NCBI GenBank assembly: GCA_045647905.1
Contig: JAZRMZ010000141.1
Location: forward strand, 1 to 5,619
From: SIG440 sp045647905
GTDB taxonomy: Bacteria; Bacillota; Clostridia; Monoglobales; Monoglobaceae
Length of the DNA: 5,619 nucleotides
Direction: 5' to 3'
Part shown: one piece after another, positions 1 to 5,531 of the stretch
Layout: every line of letters starts with the position of its first letter
How positions within the stretch are numbered: position 1 is the stretch's first letter
Made by a program: the position numbers and the translations under genes
The notes under the pieces: generated by a model
What the model was told of the DNA's origin: nothing
The model's database searches: none
What the model saw: the letters and a program-made list of their open reading frames with translations, nothing else

Positions 1-248
1 GCCTGAATCGACATAGGACCGTGCAACTGACGCTGTGCAAAAATCCCGATACTATCCACATCAGGAGCTTCCTTCAAAAGCTCCTCAAAAGACGAAAAGC
101 CTCTTTTGAGGTTATGCCGCTCCATACATTTTTTAACACGCTCCGGATTCAAATCGGCAATAACAACTTCTTCAACATCAGGATGCATATTGAACAATCT
201 GATAAAGTCATCCGAAAATGCCCCTGCTCCAACTATACCAATTTTCAT
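1..248 (-). CDS. Gfo/Idh/MocA-family oxidoreductase, N-terminal part (cut by window edge)
   Basis: The reverse strand encodes 82 residues beginning MKIGIVGAGAFSDDF and running off the left edge. The opening beta strand and glycine-rich GAGAF turn (residues 7-11) are the start of a Rossmann NAD(P)-binding fold. The acidic end of the second strand (VVIADLNPERV, about residues 28-38) and the later QRQLHGPM segment (about residues 72-79) match Gfo/Idh/MocA dehydrogenases, cytosolic enzymes that oxidise or reduce sugars, inositols and related polyols. The catalytic EKP-type region lies outside the window, so the substrate cannot be named. The ATG at 248 is preferred because it begins the conserved strand, but its SD-like AGGAAGG (262-268) is 13 bases away. 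An in-frame GTG at 260 would add four residues. The gene is divergent from an AraC-family regulator, which probably controls it (inference). Confidence 0.85.
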   Translation of the reverse strand, partial: MKIGIVGAGAFSDDFIRLFNMHPDVEEVVIADLNPERVKKCMERHNLKRGFSSFEELLKEAPDVDSIGIFAQRQLHGPMSIQ

Positions 249-283
249 AATTATTTTCACGCCTTCCTCTGTGATTTTTCATC

Positions 284-312
284 ATTATAGCACAAGAATT
301 TTAAAAATGATA
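284..312 (-). promoter_or_regulatory. Extended -10 promoter for the oxidoreductase gene
   Basis: On the minus strand a perfect TATAAT lies at 289-284, preceded by TGC (292-290), which makes an extended -10 element. The -35 position with a 17-base spacer (312-307) reads TATCAT and is weak, as is common for extended -10 promoters. Transcription would start near 277, giving a leader of about 28 bases before the ATG at 248. Confidence 0.6.
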
Positions 313-341
313 TTGATAAAATAACATATTTATTGTACAAT
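313..341 (+). promoter_or_regulatory. SigA-type promoter for the AraC-family gene
   Basis: TTGATA (313-318) and TACAAT (336-341) are separated by exactly 17 bases, and each matches the vegetative consensus at five of six positions. The expected start near 348 leaves only a short leader before the SD site at 351-356. The promoter is back to back with that of the oxidoreductase, so both lie within about 60 bases. Confidence 0.65.
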
Positions 342-344
342 ATG
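325..344. promoter_or_regulatory. Palindrome over the araC -10 box, candidate operator
   Basis: TATTGTACAATA (331-342) is a perfect 12-base palindrome. It sits inside a second dyad, CATATT (325-330) and AATATG (339-344). It covers the -10 box of the regulator gene, where a bound protein would block transcription. The symmetry is seen directly; the operator role is inference. AraC-family proteins more often use direct repeats, so the binding protein could be another regulator. Confidence 0.35.
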
Positions 345-364
345 AGTATCAGGTGGTGAAAAAT

Positions 365-1180
365 ATGAATAAACTGTTTAAAATTGAATTTTCTGATTTA
401 CCCGAAAACAAACAAAACACCCACGTTGTTTTTGCAGGGCAAGTTGCTGTACCCGACTACTATGTATGCCGTGAAAACGAAAGAATGTACAGCCGTTTTT
501 TTTATGTTCTGCAAGGAGAAATTGTATTCAACAAAGGCACAGACCATATGGTTTCAGCAACTGCAGGTTCGGTAGTTTACCTTCCCAACAACATCACCTA
601 CCATTCCCAATGGTTGCCGCCTCAGCAAGGGAAATATATTGCCTTTAACTTCATTCTGGACGAATTGAACTTTCGGTTGCCCAACTGTATTTGCATTGCC
701 GCCAAGGATAAAAACGGTGTTCTGCTTGAAATGTTCCAAAGAGCATATGAAATATGGAAAGCGGGTGCACCCGGATGCCGTCTGGAATTGTTGTCCGAAT
801 TGTACAAAATAATACACAACATATTTCTCAACTCGGTTCGAAGAGAGCTTAAATCCAAGCACCAGACCATATACCGTGGAATTTTGCATATAGAGAACCA
901 TTATCTTGAAGAAATAGACGTAAATGAGCTTGCAAACATATGCAATGTCAGTCCAAGTTCATTTCGCCGCTTGTTTAAGGAATACAAAAAAATGTCGCCC
1001 ATCACCTACAAAAACTATTTGCGGATAAAAAGAGCAAGAGAACTGTTGATGACACGGGAATATAATGTCACCGAGGCAGCTGAAGCTGTAAATCTCCCCG
1101 ATTTATGTTACTTTTGCAGACTTTTCAAGCGTTTTTTGGGATGCACACCAAAAGAACTGTTGGGCAAAACAGAAATTTAA
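365..1180 (+). CDS. AraC-family transcriptional regulator with N-terminal cupin
   Basis: A 271-residue cytosolic DNA-binding protein. Residues about 18-100 form the sugar-binding cupin (AraC_binding-like) region, including a GSVVYLPNNITYH stretch that resembles the conserved turn where these sensors place their ligand. Residues about 168-268 are the AraC double helix-turn-helix. The first helix pair is around IDVNELANICNVSPSSFRRLFKE (184-206). The second is around YNVTEAAEAVNLPDLCYFCRLFKR (233-256), followed by the typical GCTPKEL end. The ATG at 365 is chosen because AGGTGG (351-356) lies 8 bases upstream; an in-frame GTG at 353 overlaps that SD site and is unlikely. Length is normal for cupin-type AraC regulators. 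It is divergent from a Gfo/Idh/MocA oxidoreductase and probably activates or represses that catabolic gene (inference). The ligand is unknown. Confidence 0.92.
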   Translation: MNKLFKIEFSDLPENKQNTHVVFAGQVAVPDYYVCRENERMYSRFFYVLQGEIVFNKGTDHMVSATAGSVVYLPNNITYHSQWLPPQQGKYIAFNFILDELNFRLPNCICIAAKDKNGVLLEMFQRAYEIWKAGAPGCRLELLSELYKIIHNIFLNSVRRELKSKHQTIYRGILHIENHYLEEIDVNELANICNVSPSSFRRLFKEYKKMSPITYKNYLRIKRARELLMTREYNVTEAAEAVNLPDLCYFCRLFKRFLGCTPKELLGKTEI

Positions 1181-1190
1181 ATCAAATTAT

Positions 1191-1244
1191 AAAAAGTCCT
1201 TTAGCCCTCGCCTGCGGCCGGCAGAAAAGGATACAGCTTTTTTT
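1191..1244. terminator. Possible two-way terminator between araC and the hydrolase remnant
   Basis: TCCTTT (1197-1202) pairs with AAAGGA (1226-1231), and an inner CTGC/GCAG stem (1212-1215, 1221-1224) lies between them. The plus strand continues to seven T (1238-1244) after a short unpaired stretch. The minus strand reads CTTTTTATAATTT directly after the stem, which is the better fit. It begins just after the araC stop codon. The stem is interrupted, so this is a moderate call. Confidence 0.4.
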
Positions 1245-1541
1245 GTCCATATACCTTTCCGCCATCGGCGGAAAATTTCGCACAGACGATGTAATTTATT
1301 TTTTTTATAGGGTTTTCCGAAGTAATTATCAATATAAAATCAGTCTGAGGGTCACAAATGGCACACTGGTCTGCCATTCCCACAAGTGCAAATCCATCAC
1401 AGGTCATCTTCCATATCAGATAACCGTAATCATTAAATTCACCGCGAATCCCCCTCTCAGCATTAACACCGGCCAATCAAGGTTATTCTGAGTGTAACGA
1501 AGAATCTTTTTTGAAATTTTTATCCCAACATTTGTTACAGA
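1201..1541 (-). pseudogene. Decayed C-terminal remnant of a beta-lactamase-family serine hydrolase
   Basis: The reverse strand from 1476 to 1201 encodes a peptide containing DYGYLIWKM, GFALVGMADQCAIC and DFILIITSEN. This order (GYGYxxW, then G-hydrophobic-GxxxQ, then hydrophobic-ITxxN) is the C-terminal signature of class C-like serine hydrolases such as penicillin-binding and esterase relatives. The catalytic SxxK and YxN regions are absent. The only start in this frame is a TTG directly after a TGA, with no SD site. Upstream, about 1541-1480, a different frame reads GIKISKKILRYTQNN, which resembles the segment expected before GYGY, so a frameshift near 1475-1485 is likely. Only about 110 residues of a normally 300-400 residue protein remain, downstream of the YitT terminator. 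The family call is from motif memory and the frameshift is inference. Confidence 0.55.
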
Positions 1542-1585
1542 ACAAAAACAATTCAGCTTGCAAAAGCAACGCTTTGCAAGCTGAA
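1541..1585 (-). terminator. Strong intrinsic terminator after the YitT gene
   Basis: TTCAGCTTGCAAA (1552-1564) and TTTGCAAGCTGAA (1573-1585) form a perfect 13-bp stem with an 8-base loop; a further GC pair is possible with one bulged A. Read on the minus strand, the stem is followed by TTGTTTTTGTT. It starts four bases after the YitT stop codon. The plus-strand exit is not T-rich, so it works for the leftward operon only. Confidence 0.9.
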
Positions 1586-1589
1586 CATC

Positions 1590-2453
1590 TTATCTGTATA
1601 TGTAAAATCCGTTTCCGAGAATTTTTTGTGATTCCGAAAATACTGTGAAAGCCTGTGGGTCAATTTCCTCTATCTTCCTTTTGAAGTCAATGGTCTCATG
1701 TTCCTTCAACGCACAAAAAAGCATCTTTTTGTCCTCGTTTGTGTATGCACCCACAGCGTCAATAACCGTAACACCTCTGTGCGAACTTCCAACGAGAAAA
1801 CTTGCAAGCTCATCACCTTTATCCGAAATTATGAACGCAATTGTGGAAAGATTAAGTCGTGCAACAAGCCAGTCAATGGCATAGGTAGAAACAAAAAGAG
1901 AAAGAATACCAAAAAGCGTCAGATTCACTTCCCTGAACACAATCAATGCCGCCACAATAACCATTCCGTCAATCATCAGTAATAATTTACCAATTGGCAT
2001 CTGCGGAAATTTATGCTGAACAAGTCTGCCAAGAATATCCGTTCCGCCCGTTGATGCGCCCGAAACCAACGCAAGTCCGATTCCAACACCATAAAGCACA
2101 CCTCCAAAAAGTGTGGCAAGCAAAACGTCGTTTGTAACCGGAGGAAGATACGAAAACATCTGAACCATCAGCGAAAGCAAGCCTGCACCAAACAGGGTCT
2201 TTAACGTAAATTCCCAACCAAGCACCTTTAAACCTATCAGCAAAAGGACAATATTAAGAGCACCAAATGTTAAGCCGGGTGGAAAGTTGAATGTGTGATA
2301 CAGAATTGTCGATACACCCGACATTCCTCCGCCAACAACCTTGTTGGGCGTCAAAAAAAGACTTATTGCAGCTGAGGTAATAATAATCCCCAAAACAGTG
2401 AAGCAAATATCTTTCACACTTTTTGTCAATCCAAAACCATTTTTTTGCGTCAT
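1590..2453 (-). CDS. YitT-family integral membrane protein (DUF161 plus DUF2179)
   Basis: A 287-residue membrane protein of unknown molecular function; relatives are YitT, YpjC and YqfU of Bacillus. The first about 200 residues hold five or six hydrophobic helices (about 15-35, 60-80, 84-101, 109-131, 155-173, 177-198) with the conserved GGGMSG turn (41-46) and SGASTGGTD (131-139). The last about 80 residues form the soluble C-terminal domain (DUF2179), with the conserved HRGVT (225-229) and GAYTNEDK (235-242). Length is typical. The ATG at 2453 has GAAGGG (2465-2470) 11 bases upstream, a slightly long spacing. It follows the HAD phosphatase gene after 114 bases without a clear terminator, so it may be the last cistron of the glycerol-phosphate operon. 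A weak promoter-like pair, TTGCAA (2533-2528) and TAAAGT (2510-2505) 17 bases apart, might also serve it. No functional link to glycerol is known. Confidence 0.93.
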   Translation of the reverse strand: MTQKNGFGLTKSVKDICFTVLGIIITSAAISLFLTPNKVVGGGMSGVSTILYHTFNFPPGLTFGALNIVLLLIGLKVLGWEFTLKTLFGAGLLSLMVQMFSYLPPVTNDVLLATLFGGVLYGVGIGLALVSGASTGGTDILGRLVQHKFPQMPIGKLLLMIDGMVIVAALIVFREVNLTLFGILSLFVSTYAIDWLVARLNLSTIAFIISDKGDELASFLVGSSHRGVTVIDAVGAYTNEDKKMLFCALKEHETIDFKRKIEEIDPQAFTVFSESQKILGNGFYIYR

Positions 2454-2567
2454 ACGCGAAACATCCCTTCACTTTTATAATCAGAATTTATTTCAACATA
2501 AGATACTTTACTACAAAATGGTTTTTTTTGCAATAGTTTTTCAAAATTAATTCACACGATAAATAAA
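2454..2567. other. AT-rich gap between the HAD phosphatase and YitT genes
   Basis: These 114 bases carry no ORF worth calling and no convincing terminator for the phosphatase gene. The only hairpin near its stop is a five-pair AT stem. A run of eight T on the plus strand (2522-2529) lies in the middle. The gap is long compared with the other joints of the operon (26 bases or fewer), so YitT could have its own promoter. Confidence 0.5.
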
Positions 2568-3353
2568 TTATCTTTGAATAATTTCAAGAATCTCTTTGAT
2601 ATTTTTGAGCACATATGTAGGGTTTATTTTATATTTTTCAATATCATCTCTTGTGCTTTCACCGCTGAGAACCATAACCGAATCAATTCCCGCATTAAGT
2701 CCGCAGGCAATATCAGTATAAATTCTGTCGCCTATGATAACCGTTTCATCTTTTGCATAACCCGTCTTTTCCATTGCAAGAAGCACCATTTCGGGCTTTG
2801 GCTTGCCGATAAAAAGCGGTCTGCGTTTTGTTGCATTATAAAGCATATCAGCAACACTTCCGCAATCAGGCACATAGCCATATGATGTGGGGCACACATA
2901 ATCGGGATTTGTTGCAATATAGTCAACCCCTCTGCCCAACAAAATGCAGGCATCCTCCAGCTTTTGGAATGTCAACTGTGTGTCAAAGCCCATAACAAGG
3001 CAATCAATATCATCCTCAAGCTTATCTGTAATATTAAAACAGCTAAGCTCCTCCTTCAATGAATCCGTACCGAAAACATATATTTTTTTGTATTGTTTGT
3101 TTGCAAGATAAATGGATGTTGCCTGTGATGATGTTAAAAAATCATCGGCAGTTGTTTCCACACCCAGGCTGTTCATCTTTTCAACATATTTATTTACACT
3201 TTTTGAAGAGTTATTCGTCAGGAACAAATACATTCCTCCGATTTTTTTTATGTGCAAAAGAAATTCATTAACACCGTCAAACAAATCATTATCAAGATAT
3301 AATGTCCCGTCCATATCAAGTAAAAAAAGTCTTTTTTTCTTCAACGCTTCCAT
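2568..3353 (-). CDS. HAD-superfamily phosphatase, NagD/PGP-like (class IIA)
   Basis: A 261-residue soluble HAD hydrolase. Motif I is LLDMDGTLY, with nucleophile D13 and acid/base D15. Motif II is FLTNNSSKS, with T46. Motif III lysine K184 lies in GKPKPEM, and motif IV is IIGDRIYTD, with D209 and D214. The TNN motif and the large insertion between motifs II and III (about residues 75-178) place it with NagD, AraL and phosphoglycolate/glycerol-3-phosphate phosphatases (C2 cap). All catalytic residues are present. The ATG at 3353 is chosen because GAGGAG (3363-3368) is 9 bases upstream; the in-frame ATG at 3362 directly abuts that SD site, and an earlier start at 3416 would lie inside the upstream gene. 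It begins 13 bases after the glpP stop, so the two are translationally close. A role in dephosphorylating G3P or a related phosphate is inferred from context only. Confidence 0.9.
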   Translation of the reverse strand: MEALKKKRLFLLDMDGTLYLDNDLFDGVNEFLLHIKKIGGMYLFLTNNSSKSVNKYVEKMNSLGVETTADDFLTSSQATSIYLANKQYKKIYVFGTDSLKEELSCFNITDKLEDDIDCLVMGFDTQLTFQKLEDACILLGRGVDYIATNPDYVCPTSYGYVPDCGSVADMLYNATKRRPLFIGKPKPEMVLLAMEKTGYAKDETVIIGDRIYTDIACGLNAGIDSVMVLSGESTRDDIEKYKINPTYVLKNIKEILEIIQR

Positions 3354-3362
3354 TCCAAACAT

Positions 3363-3368
3363 CTCCTC
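3363..3368 (-). promoter_or_regulatory. Ribosome binding site that sets the HAD phosphatase start
   Basis: GAGGAG on the minus strand shares bases with the TGA stop codon of glpP (3369-3367). It lies 9 bases before the ATG at 3353 and touches the ATG at 3362, which excludes the latter. The shared bases suggest that ribosomes finishing glpP could re-initiate on the phosphatase gene. Confidence 0.7.
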
Positions 3369-3885
3369 ACCACAAATTACTCTCAGAAGTTGAAGCCGCA
3401 ATCGCACCTGCCTCAAGAATCATTCTGACATCTTCTTCATTACGCACAAGACCTCCTGCAATAATGGGAATATCAACATTATCGTGAATCTCACGTATTG
3501 CAACAGGAATGATACCCGGCATCACCTCAATCATATCAGCACCGTTTTTCACAATTGTCTCCGCCGTGCGCAGCGAATGGGAATCAAGAACAAAAATTCT
3601 TTGAACCGTTTTCATCTCCAGTTCTTTTGCCGCCTTAATCATTGCCGCACGGGTGCTGATTATGCCATCAACACCAAGTTTTTTCAAAAACCGCAATCCG
3701 AATTTATCTTTCCCTATACCTTCGGCAAGGTCAATATGAACAAAAAGTGTTTTTTCATGGAAGCGGCAAACTTCAACATATTCTTCAATACGCTCAATAT
3801 TCGGCGCCAGATCGAACACAATTTTGCACTTTGATTCACAGGCTTTCAGCAACATTTCCTTGTTGCTTATTGCAGCAATTACCAT
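3367..3885 (-). CDS. glpP: Glycerol-3-phosphate-responsive antiterminator (GlpP family)
   Basis: A 172-residue cytosolic protein of the G3P_antiterm family, predicted to fold as a TIM-barrel-like domain. In Bacillus subtilis, GlpP with bound G3P stops premature termination in the glpD leader mRNA. Visible family blocks are FVHIDLAEG (48-56), DGIISTR (73-79), TVQRIFVLDS (93-102), DMIEVMPG (117-124), PIIAGGLV (140-147) and AIAASTSE (161-168). It is about 20 residues shorter than the Bacillus protein (192 residues), with an abrupt N-terminus. No upstream extension is possible because the TGA of the preceding gene (3897-3895) is in the same frame. The start ATG at 3885 is 14 bases from its SD-like AAGGAAGG (3900-3907), an unusually long spacing. 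It lies inside a glycerol-phosphate oxidation operon and probably senses its substrate. The mRNA leader it would act on is not in the window. Confidence 0.92.
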   Translation of the reverse strand: MVIAAISNKEMLLKACESKCKIVFDLAPNIERIEEYVEVCRFHEKTLFVHIDLAEGIGKDKFGLRFLKKLGVDGIISTRAAMIKAAKELEMKTVQRIFVLDSHSLRTAETIVKNGADMIEVMPGIIPVAIREIHDNVDIPIIAGGLVRNEEDVRMILEAGAIAASTSESNLW

Positions 3886-3894
3886 AATACGGTT

Positions 3895-4257
3895 TCACAC
3901 CTTCCTTACATCAGCACAAACAACAACATTGGCGTCCGTGCCCGAAATATTTCTGCATATAATATCCCCAACCGTATATCCGTTTTGGTTATCGGGACAC
4001 AAAAGATTTATATCCTTCATACATTCAAAAATCATGGATTTTGGGATTGCCTTATCCGTTTTAACCGGAATTATATACCCTTCCTGAGTTCTGACCGTTG
4101 TGGTGATTACACGACGGGGATTTGTACATTCCGTAACAGCATAATCTCTTCCTCTTTTGCATCCGTTGCCTTCAACCGACACAACTTCGCTGCCCTCCTG
4201 CTCAACTTCAAGCAAGCAACCCAAGGGACATACTATACACGTTAAATTCTTTTTCAT
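3895..4257 (-). CDS. DUF1667 protein, cysteine-rich partner of the FAD oxidoreductase
   Basis: A 120-residue soluble protein. The N-terminus holds CIVCPLGC (residues 7-14), then GNGCKRGRDYA (30-40) with C33, and TECTNPRRVITTTV (42-55) with C44. This C-x2-C-x3-C plus distant C arrangement resembles the N-terminal Fe-S region of molybdopterin oxidoreductases, so a 4Fe-4S cluster is plausible but unproven. The C-terminal half ends with GDIICRNISGTDANVVVCAD, the usual family ending. In Firmicutes this family is found next to GlpA-like dehydrogenases and FAD oxidoreductases of glycerol metabolism, as here, so it may pass electrons like GlpC (inference). The ATG at 4257 is chosen because GGAGG (4263-4267) is 5 bases upstream. 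An in-frame ATG at 4269 would add four residues but would place the SD site inside the gene. The gene begins 26 bases after the oxidoreductase stop. Confidence 0.88.
   Translation of the reverse strand: MKKNLTCIVCPLGCLLEVEQEGSEVVSVEGNGCKRGRDYAVTECTNPRRVITTTVRTQEGYIIPVKTDKAIPKSMIFECMKDINLLCPDNQNGYTVGDIICRNISGTDANVVVCADVRKV
3900..3907 (-). promoter_or_regulatory. Distant ribosome binding site for glpP
   Basis: AAGGAAGG on the minus strand is the only SD-like site before glpP. It lies 14 bases from the ATG at 3885, against a usual 5-9, and sits within the last codons of the DUF1667 gene. The Gfo/Idh/MocA gene has a similar site (AGGAAGG, 13 bases from its ATG). Low translation or coupling to the upstream gene are both possible. 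Confidence 0.45.
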
Positions 4258-4283
4258 TTCTGCCTCCATTGTATTACAATTCC

Positions 4284-5531
4284 TTATTCTTTGTCAATAC
4301 AAACTTTAATTTCCGAAGTGTTTTCGGAAATAGAATTTGCTTTCAGTTCAATATACTGCATTTCTCCCGGAACAAGCTTCTTTTTCTTTACGCTGTTCAC
4401 AACAACGCCGTCAGCAAGAACATTCACCTTTACATCTGAAAAAACTGCCCCGACTCTATAATACAGCCTTATATTTTTTGTATTATCCGTAACAACCTGA
4501 GGAACACTGTACCTTATTTTTCCGTCTGTAACCACGGGTATGTGAATTGACTTTTTCAATTCATCCCGAATATATAATGCCGCACTTTCCCCTGCAATTT
4601 CACCTTCCTCAGAAACAAAATCCGCAAGGTCATGAACGTGCAGAACATTTCCGCAGGCAAAAACACCTTCAATTTCCGTTTCACGGTTCTGATCAACAAA
4701 GCAGCCCTTTGTCACAGAATCCAGCTCCAATCCTGCCGACCTGGACAATTCATTTTCGGGAATAAGTCCAACCGAAAGAAGCAAAGTATCACATTCTATA
4801 AATCGTTCTGTGCCCTGAATGGGCTTCATCTTTTCGTCAACCTCAGAAATTGTTACGCCTTCAACTCTGTGCTCGCCGTGAATTTCTGTCACCGTATGAC
4901 TGAGATAAAGAGGAATATCAAAATCATTAAGGCATTGCTGAATATTTCTTGCAAGCCCTCCCGAATAAGGCATAACCTCACAAACTGCATGAACCTTTGC
5001 CCCCTCCAAGGTCATTCTTCTTGCCATTATAAGTCCAATATCACCCGAACCCAGAATAACCACATTCTTTCCGGGCATATATCCCATCATATTAACATAT
5101 TTTTGTGCAGTTCCTGCACTGAAAATTCCTGACGGACGTGTTCCCGGAATATTCAAAGCACCCTTTGAGCGTTCACGGCAGCCCATTGCAAGAATTATGG
5201 CTTTGGCAGAAATCTTTTCAATTCCCCTTTCGGATGACATTGCTGTAATCACCTTTTGAGGGGAAATATCCGTCACCATGGTGTTGCACTGCACCTCAAC
5301 AGGCAGTTTTCTCAATTCCATTTCGCATCTGAAAGCATATTCCGGTCCGGTCAGCTCCTCCTTGTATCTGTGAAGCCCGAAGCCGTTATGAATACATTGC
5401 TGCAAAATTCCTCCAAGATGTGCATCACGTTCAAGTATAAGTATATTCTCAACACCCGATTTATAAGCACTGACTGCCGCACACATACCGGCAGGGCCTC
5501 CGCCGATTATAACAAGATCAACATTACGCAT
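4284..5531 (-). CDS. FAD/NAD(P)-dependent oxidoreductase of a glycerol-3-phosphate dehydrogenase cluster
   Basis: A 415-residue flavoprotein of the pyridine nucleotide-disulfide oxidoreductase fold. The FAD-binding Rossmann motif is DLVIIGGGPAGM (5-16), with the acidic strand end at E34. A second dinucleotide motif, VVILGSGDIG (157-166), suggests NAD(P)H binding. GVFACGN is the late FAD contact. The hallmark LQQCIHNGFGLHRY (43-56) carries C46, but the CxxxxC redox pair of thioredoxin reductases is not seen. The last about 75 residues form a small beta-rich tail typical of this subfamily. The ATG at 5531 is chosen because AAAGGAGG (5541-5548) is 9 bases upstream; the in-frame ATG at 5540 abuts that site. 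Its first eight bases overlap the end of the GlpA-like gene. It probably works with that protein and DUF1667 as a flavoprotein complex, comparable to GlpB in GlpABC (inference). Confidence 0.9.
   Translation of the reverse strand: MRNVDLVIIGGGPAGMCAAVSAYKSGVENILILERDAHLGGILQQCIHNGFGLHRYKEELTGPEYAFRCEMELRKLPVEVQCNTMVTDISPQKVITAMSSERGIEKISAKAIILAMGCRERSKGALNIPGTRPSGIFSAGTAQKYVNMMGYMPGKNVVILGSGDIGLIMARRMTLEGAKVHAVCEVMPYSGGLARNIQQCLNDFDIPLYLSHTVTEIHGEHRVEGVTISEVDEKMKPIQGTERFIECDTLLLSVGLIPENELSRSAGLELDSVTKGCFVDQNRETEIEGVFACGNVLHVHDLADFVSEEGEIAGESAALYIRDELKKSIHIPVVTDGKIRYSVPQVVTDNTKNIRLYYRVGAVFSDVKVNVLADGVVVNSVKKKKLVPGEMQYIELKANSISENTSEIKVCIDKE

Noticed and set aside
1256..1274. Hairpin TTTCCGCC-ATC-GGCGGAAA, 8-bp stem with a 3-base loop.
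   Set aside because: No T-run follows on either strand, and it lies within the hydrolase remnant's reading frame, so it is not called a terminator or a mobile repeat.
1105..1491. Plus-strand open frame of 128 codons overlapping the araC end.
   Set aside because: It has no SD site, overlaps the well-supported araC C-terminus in another frame, and its peptide lacks recognisable motifs. The minus strand here carries the hydrolase motifs.
2505..2533. Promoter-like TTGCAA and TAAAGT on the minus strand before YitT.
   Set aside because: Each hexamer matches consensus at only four of six positions in very AT-rich DNA, so it is mentioned with the gene but not called.
3354..3416. Longer HAD phosphatase starting at 3416.
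   Set aside because: It would overlap the conserved C-terminus of glpP, has no SD site, and adds residues before the motif I strand that the family lacks.
4632..5132. Plus-strand open frame of 166 codons inside the FAD oxidoreductase gene.
   Set aside because: It lies fully antisense to a strongly supported flavoprotein gene and has no family motifs, so it is a shadow frame.
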